Shown here: positions 17,453 to 26,114 of the stretch, in pieces
Layout of the letters: the number at the start of each line of letters is the position of its first letter
Position numbering within the stretch: position 1 is the stretch's first letter
DNA from: Nevskiaceae bacterium
GTDB lineage: Bacteria > Pseudomonadota > Gammaproteobacteria > Steroidobacterales > Steroidobacteraceae
NCBI GenBank assembly: GCA_018883185.1
Contig: VEQP01000013.1
Span: 1 to 64,000, forward strand
Length of the DNA: 64,000 nt
Reading direction: 5' to 3'
Translations under genes and position numbers: made by a program
Notes under the pieces: model-generated
What the model was told of the DNA's origin: nothing
Seen by the model: the letters and a program-made list of their open reading frames with translations, nothing else
Databases searched by the model: none

Positions 17453-19072
17453 ATGAACATGAGCCAACAAACCGCTACGCGTACACCCATGCCGAAGGTC
17501 GTGCTGGCCGCATCGACCGGCACGGTCTTCGAGTACTACGATTTTCTGCTCTACGGCAGTCTGGTCACATTTTTCGGAGCGCTGTTCTTTCCGCCGGGCA
17601 ACGAGACGGCGGCCCTGCTCGCCAGCCTCGCCGCCTTCGGCGCCGGGTTCGCGATTCGGCCGCTTGGCGCCCTGATTTTCGGTCGATTGGGTGATCGCGT
17701 CGGTCGCAAGCGCACCTTCCTCGTCACCATCGTGCTGATGGGTCTGACCACGGCTCTGGTCGGCGTACTGCCGACCTACGAAACCATCGGCTGGTGGGCG
17801 CCTGCATTGCTGGTGCTGCTGCGCCTGCTGCAAGGGCTCGCGCTAGGCGGCGAATTCGGTGGCGCGGCGATCTACATCGCCGAACACTGCGACACCGCCC
17901 AGCGGGGTTTTTACACGAGTTGGATCCAGACCACGGCGACCATGGGACTCGTCCTCTCGCTGCTCGTCATCGTCCTCTGTCGCAGTGTGCTCGGTGACGA
18001 GGACTTCCGCGCTTGGGGCTGGCGAATCCCCTTCCTGGCCTCAGTGCTGCTGCTGGCGTTCTCGGTGTATATCCGCACACGCATCGCCGAATCGCCGCTG
18101 TTTGCCGAACTGAAAGAACGTGGCGAACTCGCCGAGTCGCCGATCGGCGAAACACTGCTCTCGGGCAAACATACCCGCTCAATGGCGGCCGCTCTCGTGG
18201 TGGCCGCGGCGATGGCTCTCAGCTGGTACACCGCGCAGTTCTACTCACTCGTGTTCTTGCAGACGGCGTTGTTGGTTGACACTGCAACCGCATCCGCGCT
18301 GATCGTGATGGCCTTGCTCGTCGGCATGCTGATCTACGTGGGCGCCGGGGCTTTGTCCGACCGCATTGGCCGAAAACCCGTGATCCTCGCCGGCATGCTG
18401 ATTTCCGCGGTCTCGATCATGCCGGCCTACGAGGCGCTGCTCGCCGTGGGCAATCCCGCCCTCGCAGCGGCGCAGCAGCAATCGCCCATTACGGTGCACG
18501 CAGCGCCGACGCGCTTCGACCCCTTTGCGAACCCGGCAACACTCGATGCGGCCACGCGTGCGCGTGATCATCTGGCAAAGCGCGGGATCTCTTATTCGAA
18601 CGGCGATCCGATTGCCGAGGGCGCACATGCGGGCGAGGCGCTGGTCATTCGCATCGCAGGTCGCGAACTCGTCGGCTACGACCGCACCGCCCTGGATGAG
18701 GCCCTCTCCGTTGCGGGCTATCCACGCAACTCCGCAGTCGCCTCGATCAACTCGCTCGACGATCTCGACGCCCGTCATATGAGCCTCATCGGGCTCATCT
18801 TGCTGCTCATCGTCGGTGCCGGTCTTGCTTGCGGGCCAGGGGCTGCGTGGCTGTCGGAAATCTTCCCGACGCGCATTCGATATACCGCGCTCTCCGTGCC
18901 CTATCACCTCACGAGCGCGTGGTTTGGGGGCTTCATGCCGCTGACGGCCGCTTGGCTGGTAGCCCGCTCGGGTGATGTCCTGGCCGGCCTCTGGTACCCG
19001 GTCATCGTAATGGCGACCGCTTTCGTGCTGGCGCTGTGGCTGATGCCCGAGACCCGCGATCGGCAACTGTGA
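17453..19072 (+). CDS. MFS transporter of the metabolite:H+ symporter (MHS) type
   Basis: A 539-residue permease. MHS marks: STGTVFEYYDFLLYGS in the first helix, GDRVGRKR and SDRIGRKP motif-A loops, and RLLQGLALGGEFGGA. It is about 100 residues longer than the usual 430-450; the extra part (about 345-445) is a hydrophilic insert between helices 9 and 10, predicted to face the periplasm. MHS proteins import organic acids or amino-acid-like solutes; the substrate is unknown. Its stop overlaps the GTG of the next gene (GTGA), so the permease and oxidoreductase are co-expressed. Confidence 0.88.
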   Translation: MNMSQQTATRTPMPKVVLAASTGTVFEYYDFLLYGSLVTFFGALFFPPGNETAALLASLAAFGAGFAIRPLGALIFGRLGDRVGRKRTFLVTIVLMGLTTALVGVLPTYETIGWWAPALLVLLRLLQGLALGGEFGGAAIYIAEHCDTAQRGFYTSWIQTTATMGLVLSLLVIVLCRSVLGDEDFRAWGWRIPFLASVLLLAFSVYIRTRIAESPLFAELKERGELAESPIGETLLSGKHTRSMAAALVVAAAMALSWYTAQFYSLVFLQTALLVDTATASALIVMALLVGMLIYVGAGALSDRIGRKPVILAGMLISAVSIMPAYEALLAVGNPALAAAQQQSPITVHAAPTRFDPFANPATLDAATRARDHLAKRGISYSNGDPIAEGAHAGEALVIRIAGRELVGYDRTALDEALSVAGYPRNSAVASINSLDDLDARHMSLIGLILLLIVGAGLACGPGAAWLSEIFPTRIRYTALSVPYHLTSAWFGGFMPLTAAWLVARSGDVLAGLWYPVIVMATAFVLALWLMPETRDRQL

Positions 19073-20094
19073 GTCAGCTCAACGCGCAGTGGGTCCTCGC
19101 GGCGCGACCGCAGGGACCCGTGAAGACCAGCGATTTTCGACTCGTCGAGACACCGCTGCGTCCGCTGGCCGAGGGCGAATTTCGTATCGAGACCTTGTAC
19201 CTCGGCGTGGCCGCGGTAATGCGCAACTACATGCTGAACCTCGAGCGCTTCGAGCGCCCGCTCGCGATCGGCGACGTGATGCACGGCCGGGGAGTTGGCC
19301 GCATCGTCGAATCACGGAATCAGGCCTGGCCCGTGGGCGAGATCGTGCAGGGCAAACTCGGTTGGCAGCGCTACGCGATCGCCGACGGCTCACCGTACTT
19401 CCTGATGTTCAAGGTACGTCAGCGCGTCGCCCCGATCTCCACTGCACTCGGCGTGCTCGGCCTCACGGGCTTCACCTCGTATCTGGGTCTCGTCGACATC
19501 GGAGCGGTTAAACCCGGCGATCAGGTGCTGGTCTCTGGAGCTGCGGGCGGCGTAGGCTCGAATGTCGGGCAAATTGCCCGCAACCTCGGTGCAAGTGCCG
19601 TCGGCATCGCGGGCTCCGCAGAAAAGTGTGCGCTCCTGACTTCGCAACTCGGCTATCGAGCGGCGATCAATTACCGCGAACAGGACGTACAGCGGACCAT
19701 CGGTGAATTGATGCCTGATGGACTCGATGTGTTCTTCGACAATGTCGGCGGCGAGATCCTCGATTCGGGACTCGCCCACCTGCGCCGACACGCGCGCGTC
19801 GTGTTATGCGGTGCGATTTCGCAGTACATCAATGGCGTCGAGCGACCGTACGCGCTACGTAACGCGTTCGCCATCTTCAAGAAGATGGCGCGAATGGAGG
19901 CCTTCTTCATTTACGAGCTCGATGCGCATTTCGAGCGCGCCGAGGCACAACTCGCCGAATGGATCGCGGCCGGACGACTGCACTATCAGGAAGACATCCT
20001 CGATGGGATCGAGCAGATGCCGACTGCCTTGATCCGACTTTACGAGGGCCGCAACCTCGGCAAACAGCTGGTTCGCTTACAAGCGACGCACTAG
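19069..20094 (+). CDS. NADP-dependent medium-chain oxidoreductase (enone/quinone reductase type)
   Basis: A 341-residue zinc-independent MDR protein. Seen: GROES-like N-terminal half, LGVLGLTGFTSYLGL, the GAAGGVGSNVGQIA cofactor loop (about 160), and FDNVGGEILD, as in leukotriene B4 12-hydroxydehydrogenase/CurA-type double-bond reductases. The usual task is NADPH reduction of alpha,beta-unsaturated ketones or aldehydes. GTG 19069 was chosen because it overlaps the transporter stop; the longer reading lies inside the transporter gene. Co-translation suggests it acts on the imported solute (inference). Confidence 0.88.
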   Translation: MSQLNAQWVLAARPQGPVKTSDFRLVETPLRPLAEGEFRIETLYLGVAAVMRNYMLNLERFERPLAIGDVMHGRGVGRIVESRNQAWPVGEIVQGKLGWQRYAIADGSPYFLMFKVRQRVAPISTALGVLGLTGFTSYLGLVDIGAVKPGDQVLVSGAAGGVGSNVGQIARNLGASAVGIAGSAEKCALLTSQLGYRAAINYREQDVQRTIGELMPDGLDVFFDNVGGEILDSGLAHLRRHARVVLCGAISQYINGVERPYALRNAFAIFKKMARMEAFFIYELDAHFERAEAQLAEWIAAGRLHYQEDILDGIEQMPTALIRLYEGRNLGKQLVRLQATH

Positions 20095-20115
20095 TCCGCG
20101 CAGAAGCCTGCGAAA

Positions 20116-20146
20116 AGAAAAAGCCCGCATTGCTGCGGGCTTTTTC
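20116..20146. terminator. Bidirectional Rho-independent terminator
   Basis: Nine-bp stem AAGCCCGCA (20121-20129) / TGCGGGCTT (20134-20142), four-base loop, A-rich run on the left and T run on the right. It lies between the convergent oxidoreductase and RRM genes and can serve both strands. Confidence 0.9.
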
Positions 20147-20182
20147 GTTCGATCAGCTGTTCGGCTGTCGTGGGTCGATCGC

Positions 20183-20551
20183 TTACCAGCGACCGCCACC
20201 ACCACCACCGCCGCCGCCGCCGCGATAGCCACCGCCGCCGCCGCCGCCGCCACCGCCGCGATAGCCACCGCCGCCGCCGCCCGGACGACCGCCACCGCCA
20301 CCGGTGCGGGGACGATCCTGCGCTTCATTGACGCGCAGCGGACGCCCGCCCATGGAGTAGCCGTTCAGCGACTGAATCGCACGGGCCGCATCGTCCTGCG
20401 GCATCTCGACGAAGCCGAAGCCACGCGGACGACCGGTATCACGGTCAACCGGCAGCGACACCGACTCGACGGTACCATGCTGCGAGAACAGCGCACGAAC
20501 CGCCGCCTCGTCTGCCGAAAACGGCAGATTGCCTACATAAATTTTCGCCAT
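20183..20551 (-). CDS. RRM RNA-binding protein with glycine-rich tail
   Basis: A 122-residue protein: one RNA-recognition motif (2-80) with RNP2 IYVGNL and RNP1 RGFGFVEM, then a tail of almost pure glycine with spaced YR pairs, ending GRW. Such single-RRM, Gly-rich proteins bind RNA in bacteria and are often cold-responsive; that link is from the family, not from this sequence. The start at 20551 (MAKIYVGNL) is the family start; four upstream codons are possible. About 200 bp of non-coding sequence precedes it, room for a long leader. Confidence 0.92.
   Translation of the reverse strand: MAKIYVGNLPFSADEAAVRALFSQHGTVESVSLPVDRDTGRPRGFGFVEMPQDDAARAIQSLNGYSMGGRPLRVNEAQDRPRTGGGGGRPGGGGGGYRGGGGGGGGGGYRGGGGGGGGGGRW
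20186..20300. repeat. Glycine-codon tandem repeat in the RRM gene
   Basis: Runs of GCC/ACC triplets (glycine codons on the minus strand) interrupted by repeated GATAGCC units that encode the YR pairs. At least two long near-identical units are visible (about 20222-20258 and 20259-20283). The tract is prone to slippage. Confidence 0.8.
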
Positions 20552-20765
20552 CTCTGGAAACACTCTCTAGTAACACACACATAACGGCCGCGGTTAATGC
20601 CGACGACCACCTGATCGATGTCGATTCGGCAATGCAGACCGGCGTGTTTGACGCCCAGAGATGCAGACAGAAAGCCAACGATCGCCCGGGAGTCTAACAC
20701 AAGTCCTTCGCCCGCAAGGCTTTTTTGCTTCGGTATAGTGGCAGCTCGCTTTTGAGGTGTCGCCC

Positions 20766-21803
20766 GTGGTCTCAGACAGCTCCGTTTCGCCCCCCTCCGG
20801 TAGCCGCTGGCGGACGCTGCTACCCGGCCTCGCGCTCGGCGGGGCCGTCACCGCCGGGGCCTTCCTGCTACGTGCCTTGCAGCTGCCCGGTCTCACGCGG
20901 ATCAGCCCACTGATGCTCGCGATCATGCTCGGGATGCTGATCCGAAATACCCTCGGGCGACCCGAGGCAGCCCGCGCGGGGCTAGCCTTCAGCCTGCGCG
21001 GTCCACTGCGGCTTGGAATCATTCTACTCGGCCTGCAGGTGACGCTGGCCGAGATCCTAGGCATTGGGTGGGCGGGTCTATTGATTCTGGCCTTCGCCCT
21101 ATTCAGCACCTATCTGCTCACCCTAGCGCTCGGCAGTCGGCTCGGGGTCGCGCCAGGCCTTGCCACGCTCATTGCGGCGGGCACGGGGGTGTGCGGCGCT
21201 TCGGCCATCGTTGCGGCCAACACGGTGGTCCGTGACGGCGACGAGAGCGTCGCCTACGCGCTCGCCACGGTGACCTTGTTCGGCACCGTGGCGATGTTCA
21301 GCTACCCGTTGCTAGGCGCTGCGCTTGATCTATCACCGCAGGTCTACGGCCTCTGGAGCGGCGCCTCCGTTCACGAAGTAGCCCAGGTCGTGGCGGCGGG
21401 CTTTGCCCGCGGACAGGCCGAGGGCGAGTTCGCGACCGTCGCAAAGCTCGCTCGCGTGCTCATGCTTGCACCGCTCGTCATCGGCATGGGCCTCTGGGCC
21501 GCCCGTCAATCAGCCGCCGGCGGTGCCCCGAGCGCGGGTCGCGCGCCGATTCCGTGGTTCGTGTTTGGGTTTCTGGTCCTCGTACTGCTCGGGGATACCG
21601 GGTGGATCGACCCCCAATGGCGCAGCTTCGCCGGTATCGCCACGCAGGTATTGTTGACCTTTGCACTCGCAGCCGTCGGGCTTGAGACAGACTTTCGTCG
21701 CCTAGTGGCGCAAGGCTGGCAACCGCTGCTACTTGGCGCATTGGCTACGAGCTACATCGCGCTAAGTACGTTACTGCTTGCCTGGCTCTGGGGACGCGCG
21801 TAG
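20766..21803 (+). CDS. YeiH/UPF0324 family membrane transporter
   Basis: A 345-residue inner-membrane protein with about ten hydrophobic segments. The blocks ISPLMLAIMLGMLIRN, LRLGIILLGLQVTL, AAGTGVCGASAIVA and SGASVHEVAQVVAAG are the UPF0324/YeiH signature. Members are annotated as putative sulfate exporters, but this is weakly tested. GTG 20766 is chosen over GTG 20757 because GAGG at 20754-20757 is eight bases upstream. No LysR regulator (YeiE type) is adjacent. Convergent with the RND gene, 23 bp apart. Confidence 0.85.
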   Translation: MVSDSSVSPPSGSRWRTLLPGLALGGAVTAGAFLLRALQLPGLTRISPLMLAIMLGMLIRNTLGRPEAARAGLAFSLRGPLRLGIILLGLQVTLAEILGIGWAGLLILAFALFSTYLLTLALGSRLGVAPGLATLIAAGTGVCGASAIVAANTVVRDGDESVAYALATVTLFGTVAMFSYPLLGAALDLSPQVYGLWSGASVHEVAQVVAAGFARGQAEGEFATVAKLARVLMLAPLVIGMGLWAARQSAAGGAPSAGRAPIPWFVFGFLVLVLLGDTGWIDPQWRSFAGIATQVLLTFALAAVGLETDFRRLVAQGWQPLLLGALATSYIALSTLLLAWLWGRA

Positions 21804-21826
21804 CTATGCTTCAGCACGGCGCCACG

Positions 21827-24800
21827 TCAACGCGCCGCTGGCACGTCCCCCTCGCCGGAACTTGTCAACCACTTCGCCACCCGCGGCGAGGACCATTTTT
21901 CGAGATCATCGATCAGTGAGAACACCGCTGGCACGATTACGAGCGTCAGCACGGTGGAGGTGATCAAGCCACCGATCACCGCGATGCCCATCGATGCACG
22001 AAAGCCGCCGCCAGCCGTACTGAGTGCAACCGGCATCATGCCGGCCACCATGGCGACCGTCGTCATGATGATCGGCCGCGCTCGCTTGTGGCCCGCCTCG
22101 ATCAACGCCTCGGTTCTTTCTTTGCCCGCGCGCATCTCCTCGATCGCGAAATCGACCAACAGGATGGAGTTCTTGCCAACGATACCCATCAACATCAAAA
22201 AGCCAATGACCACAGGCATCGAGAATGGCTTGCCAGTGAGCATCAAGGCGAGCACAGCACCACCGACCGACAGCGGCAGCGCGGCCAAGATGGTGATCGG
22301 CTGGAACACACGCGCAAACAGCAGTACCAGCACTGCGAACACCAGCAGCACGCCTGCGACGATCGCGAGCAGGAAGTTGCTGAACAGCTCCTGTATGAAC
22401 TCCGCCTGACCGACCTGCACGAGTCGGATGCCTTCAGGCAGGTTTTTGATCTCGGGGAGGTTCTTGACGCGCTCCAACGCCGGGCCCAACTCGTAACCGG
22501 CAGCAAGATCCGACTCGAGCACGACGCGCCGACTCTGGTTGTAGCGTCGAATCATGGATGGCCCTTGTCCGAAACTGATTTCGGCAACGGCCTTCAACGG
22601 TACTGTCGCGCCGCTTGAGGTGCGCACCGGCAGGTTCTCGAGCGTAGCGAGATCACGCCGTGCATCCTCGAGCAAGCTCACCCGTATCGGCACCTGTCTC
22701 TCAGCGAGCGAGAACTTCGCGGCGTTCTGCGGCAGATCACCGAGCGTCGCGATGCGAATGGTCTGACTGATAGCGGCAACCGACACGCCAAGTTCGGCTG
22801 CGAGATCCAGACGCGGCGTGACCAGAACCTCAGGACGAGGAAGATCGCCTGCTACACGCGGGTCGCGTAATTCGCGAAGACCGCGCATCGCCGCTACGGC
22901 GCGTCGCGCTGCCGCATCAAGCTTCACGGGGTCTTCACCGGTCAAATAAAGGGTAAGGGCCCGACCGCCCCCACCCTCACCGCCCACGAAGGAGACACGG
23001 GCGTCGGGAATCGCAGCGAATTGCGGGCTTAGGCGATCCTCCCACTGCTTCTGGGAAACGTCCCGCTGCTGACGCGGCACCAGCGAAACATAGATTTCGG
23101 CACCGCTGACATCGCCGCCGCCTATGGACTCGATCACATCGGTGACCTCAGGCTGCGCCTTTACTAACGCAGCCACTTGGGCCGACACCCTGGCCGTCTG
23201 CTCGAGCTGAACTCCTGGTGGCAATTCGATATTGATCTGGGCAGCAGAGAAATCGTTGGGTGGAATGAGCGACTTCGGCACCAAAGCGAGCAGCACCACC
23301 GACAAAATGAAAAACAGGGTGCCGCCCACGAGCGTGGCACGCCGATGCTGCAGCCCCCAGCGCAGCGAGTCGAGATACGCACTCATGAGCGGCCCATCTG
23401 CAGCGCGGATCTCATCGTGGGGCTTCAAAGTATAGGCCGCCACCAGCGGCGTGATCAGTCGTGCAACGAGCAGCGAGAAAAACACCGCCGCGGCAACCGT
23501 CAGGCCGAATTGCTTGAAGTACTGGCCGGTGAATCCGCCCATGAAACTCACCGGCAGGAATACGGCGATGATCGTCGCCGAGGTGGCAACGACCGCCAAA
23601 CCGATTTCGTCAGCGGCATCTAGCGCCGCCTGATACCCGGACTTGCCCATGCGCATGTGGCGCACGATGTTTTCGATTTCGACGATGGCATCGTCGACCA
23701 GCACGCCTGCCACCAGCGACAGCGCAAGCAGGCTGATCGTATTGAGCGTGAAGTCCTGCCAGTACATGAAGGCAAAAGTGGGGATCGCCGAGAGCGGAAT
23801 CGCGAGTGCCGAGATAGCCGTGGCTCGCCAATCGCGCAAGAACACGAACACCACGAGCACCGCGAGCAACGAGCCCTCGATCATGGCGGTCAACGCGGAC
23901 TTGTAGGACTCACGGGTATTCTCGACGGTGGTGAACACGCGCTTGATCGAGATATCAGGCGCTTCGATAAGCAGTTTGGCGATTTCCGCCTCGACCCGAT
24001 CGAGCGTCGCGACGTCCGAAGCGCCTCGAGCCTTGAACACACCAAAGGTGGTCGCAGCGCGTCCATTGAGACGTGAAATCGAGCGCTGCTCGCCCACCGA
24101 ATCGCGCACGAGAGCGATGTCGCCAAGACGCACATTCGTGCCGTTGAGCAGCCGAATTTGCGTCGCAGCTAGAGTGAGAGCCGTATCGGCCGAGCCCAGT
24201 ACGCGGATCGATTGCTCGCCGCCCCCGACCTGAGCCCGCCCGCCCGGAGCATTGAGATTCAATTGACGAAGTTGCTGGTTCACCTCGGATGCCGTCAACC
24301 CGAGTGCCTGCATGCGCGCCGGATCGAGTTCGACGCGGATCTCGCGCGACACGCCGCCGCCGCGCGAGGCCTGCGCGACCCCGCTCAAGGCGAGCAGGCG
24401 TTTGCTCACCGTATTGTCGACGTACCAACTCAATTGCTCGGGCGAGCGGTTGGTCGTGGACACCGCGTAGTACGCGATAACGCCGCCCTCGATGTCCATG
24501 CGATTGATTTGCGGCTCATCAACGCCTTCGGGAAGATCCGCCCGTATTTTGCTCACCGCATCGCGCACGTCGTTCAAGGCTCTATCGATCGGCGTGCCGA
24601 TCTGGAACTCGACGCTGGTGAACGATGCGCCCTCGCTAGCGCGCGAGCTGATGTTGCGCACATCGGACACGCTGCGCACTGCACCCTCGACCTTCTGGGT
24701 GATTTGCGTTTCGATCTCCGATGGCGCAGCGCCCGGCTGCGATACCTGCACCATGACGATCGGGAAGGTCACATCAGGGTTCAAATTGATCGGCAGGCGA

Positions 24801-24892
24801 ATGAAGCTCACTACGCCGATGAAGGACAAAACGACGAACAGGACGATGGGGAACGTCGGATGACGGATCGCCCATGCGGAAATGTTATTCAT
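21827..24892 (-). CDS. RND efflux pump inner-membrane transporter
   Basis: A 1021-residue RND transporter of the AcrB/MexF-like class: helix 1 at about 11-29, large periplasmic loops (about 35-330 and 560-850), and the proton-relay aspartate pair in LVAGVLVDDAIVEIENIV of helix 4. The second half ends with the TM10-12 block GIVGKNSILLVDFAIEEM. It works with the adaptor encoded just upstream (ATGA overlap) and needs an outer-membrane channel, which is not in the operon. Substrate unknown; heavy-metal (CusA-type) motifs are not evident. Confidence 0.93.
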   Translation of the reverse strand: MNNISAWAIRHPTFPIVLFVVLSFIGVVSFIRLPINLNPDVTFPIVMVQVSQPGAAPSEIETQITQKVEGAVRSVSDVRNISSRASEGASFTSVEFQIGTPIDRALNDVRDAVSKIRADLPEGVDEPQINRMDIEGGVIAYYAVSTTNRSPEQLSWYVDNTVSKRLLALSGVAQASRGGGVSREIRVELDPARMQALGLTASEVNQQLRQLNLNAPGGRAQVGGGEQSIRVLGSADTALTLAATQIRLLNGTNVRLGDIALVRDSVGEQRSISRLNGRAATTFGVFKARGASDVATLDRVEAEIAKLLIEAPDISIKRVFTTVENTRESYKSALTAMIEGSLLAVLVVFVFLRDWRATAISALAIPLSAIPTFAFMYWQDFTLNTISLLALSLVAGVLVDDAIVEIENIVRHMRMGKSGYQAALDAADEIGLAVVATSATIIAVFLPVSFMGGFTGQYFKQFGLTVAAAVFFSLLVARLITPLVAAYTLKPHDEIRAADGPLMSAYLDSLRWGLQHRRATLVGGTLFFILSVVLLALVPKSLIPPNDFSAAQINIELPPGVQLEQTARVSAQVAALVKAQPEVTDVIESIGGGDVSGAEIYVSLVPRQQRDVSQKQWEDRLSPQFAAIPDARVSFVGGEGGGGRALTLYLTGEDPVKLDAAARRAVAAMRGLRELRDPRVAGDLPRPEVLVTPRLDLAAELGVSVAAISQTIRIATLGDLPQNAAKFSLAERQVPIRVSLLEDARRDLATLENLPVRTSSGATVPLKAVAEISFGQGPSMIRRYNQSRRVVLESDLAAGYELGPALERVKNLPEIKNLPEGIRLVQVGQAEFIQELFSNFLLAIVAGVLLVFAVLVLLFARVFQPITILAALPLSVGGAVLALMLTGKPFSMPVVIGFLMLMGIVGKNSILLVDFAIEEMRAGKERTEALIEAGHKRARPIIMTTVAMVAGMMPVALSTAGGGFRASMGIAVIGGLITSTVLTLVIVPAVFSLIDDLEKWSSPRVAKWLTSSGEGDVPAAR

Positions 24893-25995
24893 GGAGCGAC
24901 CCGCACCTTCTCGCCGACGCGCAGATAAGGTCCTGCCGTCACCACGATGCGATCGCCTGCCTGCAGACCGCTCGCCACGACGAGACCCTCTGGCCTTGAG
25001 CCCGCCACGCTGATGCTGCGACGGACGACCGTGACGGCATCGTCGATGATGAAGACGTAATTACCGTTGGCATCACTCATCACTGCGGTTTGCGGAATGA
25101 TGGGCCGCAACGCAGCGCCAACGCTGATCTCGCCCCGCGCGAACGCGCCGGGTCGCAGGTCCTTGTGCGGGACAAGGTCGATGCGCACGCTGCCCAACCG
25201 GGTCTGCGGATCGATCACCGCTCCGATCAGGCGGACCTTGCCGGGGAACGCTTGTGCAACACCGGTCACCCGAACATCCGCGCGCTGCCCCACGGCAAGT
25301 TGCGGCAGATCACGCTCTGCAACATTGCCGCGCATTTCAATGCCGCCCGCCCGACCAATACGGAACAACGCAGCGCCACCTGGGCTCGCGAGCTGACCCA
25401 CCTCGGCGCCGCGCGTCAGCACGATGCCATCGAAGGGGGCACGAATTTCCGTTCGTCGGTAGCGCGCTTGTGCCTCGTTTAGCTGGGCGGTCACGACTTT
25501 GACCTTGGCTTGCGCCGCAATCGCCGCCGCACCACGACGCTCGATTTCCTGGGCAGACAAGGCTCCGATCGCTGCCACCGCCTGCGCGCGGCGATAGTCG
25601 GCCTCGGCCACGGCAGCATTCGCACGCGACTCCTCGAGCGAGGCCTGCAGGCTCGCGATCTGGGGGGCGACCAAAGAATTATCGAGACGAGCGAGCAGTT
25701 GGCCGCGTCGAACTCGATCGCCGACCTCGGCATGCAGTTCGGAGACGCGACCACCCTCCTCCGCGCTCAAGGCCGCCTCATCGCGTGCACCGATCGCCCC
25801 AGTGAACGACACTCGGTCTGCGACCTCGATGGGCGAAACTCGCAAGGTGGTCACAAGCGGCGCCGGACTGCCCTCGGCTTTGGCCGGCCCGAAGGGCCAA
25901 TAAAGACGCAGCAGCCCAATCGCAGTCAACGCAGCGATCCCGCCCAAAGTCCAAAGAATCGGGCGCGGCACGGAGGACAAAGACAGACGGCTCAT
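24889..25995 (-). CDS. RND periplasmic adaptor (membrane fusion protein)
   Basis: A 368-residue HlyD/AcrA-type adaptor: N-terminal hydrophobic anchor (about 12-31), a first barrel-sandwich half, a helical hairpin (about 105-175, LQASLEESRANAAVAEADYRR region), a second sandwich half with IRAPFDGIVLTRGAEVG, and beta-barrel/MP domains ending DRIVVTAGPYLRVGEKV. It bridges the RND pump to an outer-membrane channel. First gene of the two-gene operon; a promoter with an overlapping palindrome lies about 90 bp upstream. Confidence 0.92.
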   Translation of the reverse strand: MSRLSLSSVPRPILWTLGGIAALTAIGLLRLYWPFGPAKAEGSPAPLVTTLRVSPIEVADRVSFTGAIGARDEAALSAEEGGRVSELHAEVGDRVRRGQLLARLDNSLVAPQIASLQASLEESRANAAVAEADYRRAQAVAAIGALSAQEIERRGAAAIAAQAKVKVVTAQLNEAQARYRRTEIRAPFDGIVLTRGAEVGQLASPGGAALFRIGRAGGIEMRGNVAERDLPQLAVGQRADVRVTGVAQAFPGKVRLIGAVIDPQTRLGSVRIDLVPHKDLRPGAFARGEISVGAALRPIIPQTAVMSDANGNYVFIIDDAVTVVRRSISVAGSRPEGLVVASGLQAGDRIVVTAGPYLRVGEKVRVAP

Positions 25996-26077
25996 GGGCA
26001 GGACATCCTTTGACGAAAGACAATGCCCATGCCGGCCGCCGCGGACGACGGCGCAGGACAGGTGGGCGGGGAAATCT

Positions 26078-26114
26078 AGGTGTTATATTAGACTACAACA
26101 CCAAAACGGGTCAA
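26078..26114 (-). promoter_or_regulatory. Promoter of the RND operon with overlapping operator-like palindrome
   Basis: Read on the minus strand: -35 TTGACC (26109-26114), 17-base spacer, -10 TCTAAT (26086-26091). A 24-bp imperfect palindrome (26078-26101; GGTGTT arms, 9 of 12 positions paired) covers the -10 and half the spacer, as expected for a TetR- or MarR-type repressor site. No regulator gene is adjacent. The -35 falls at the 3' end of the serine hydrolase gene. Confidence 0.55.

Noticed and set aside
20183-20300. GCC-rich tract as a CRISPR-like or satellite array
   Set aside because: Repeats are glycine codons in the RRM reading frame, with no unique spacers.
20700-20730. CCTT/AAGG hairpin plus T run as a terminator upstream of yeiH
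   Set aside because: Four-bp stem only; it lies between divergent promoters where no transcript should end.
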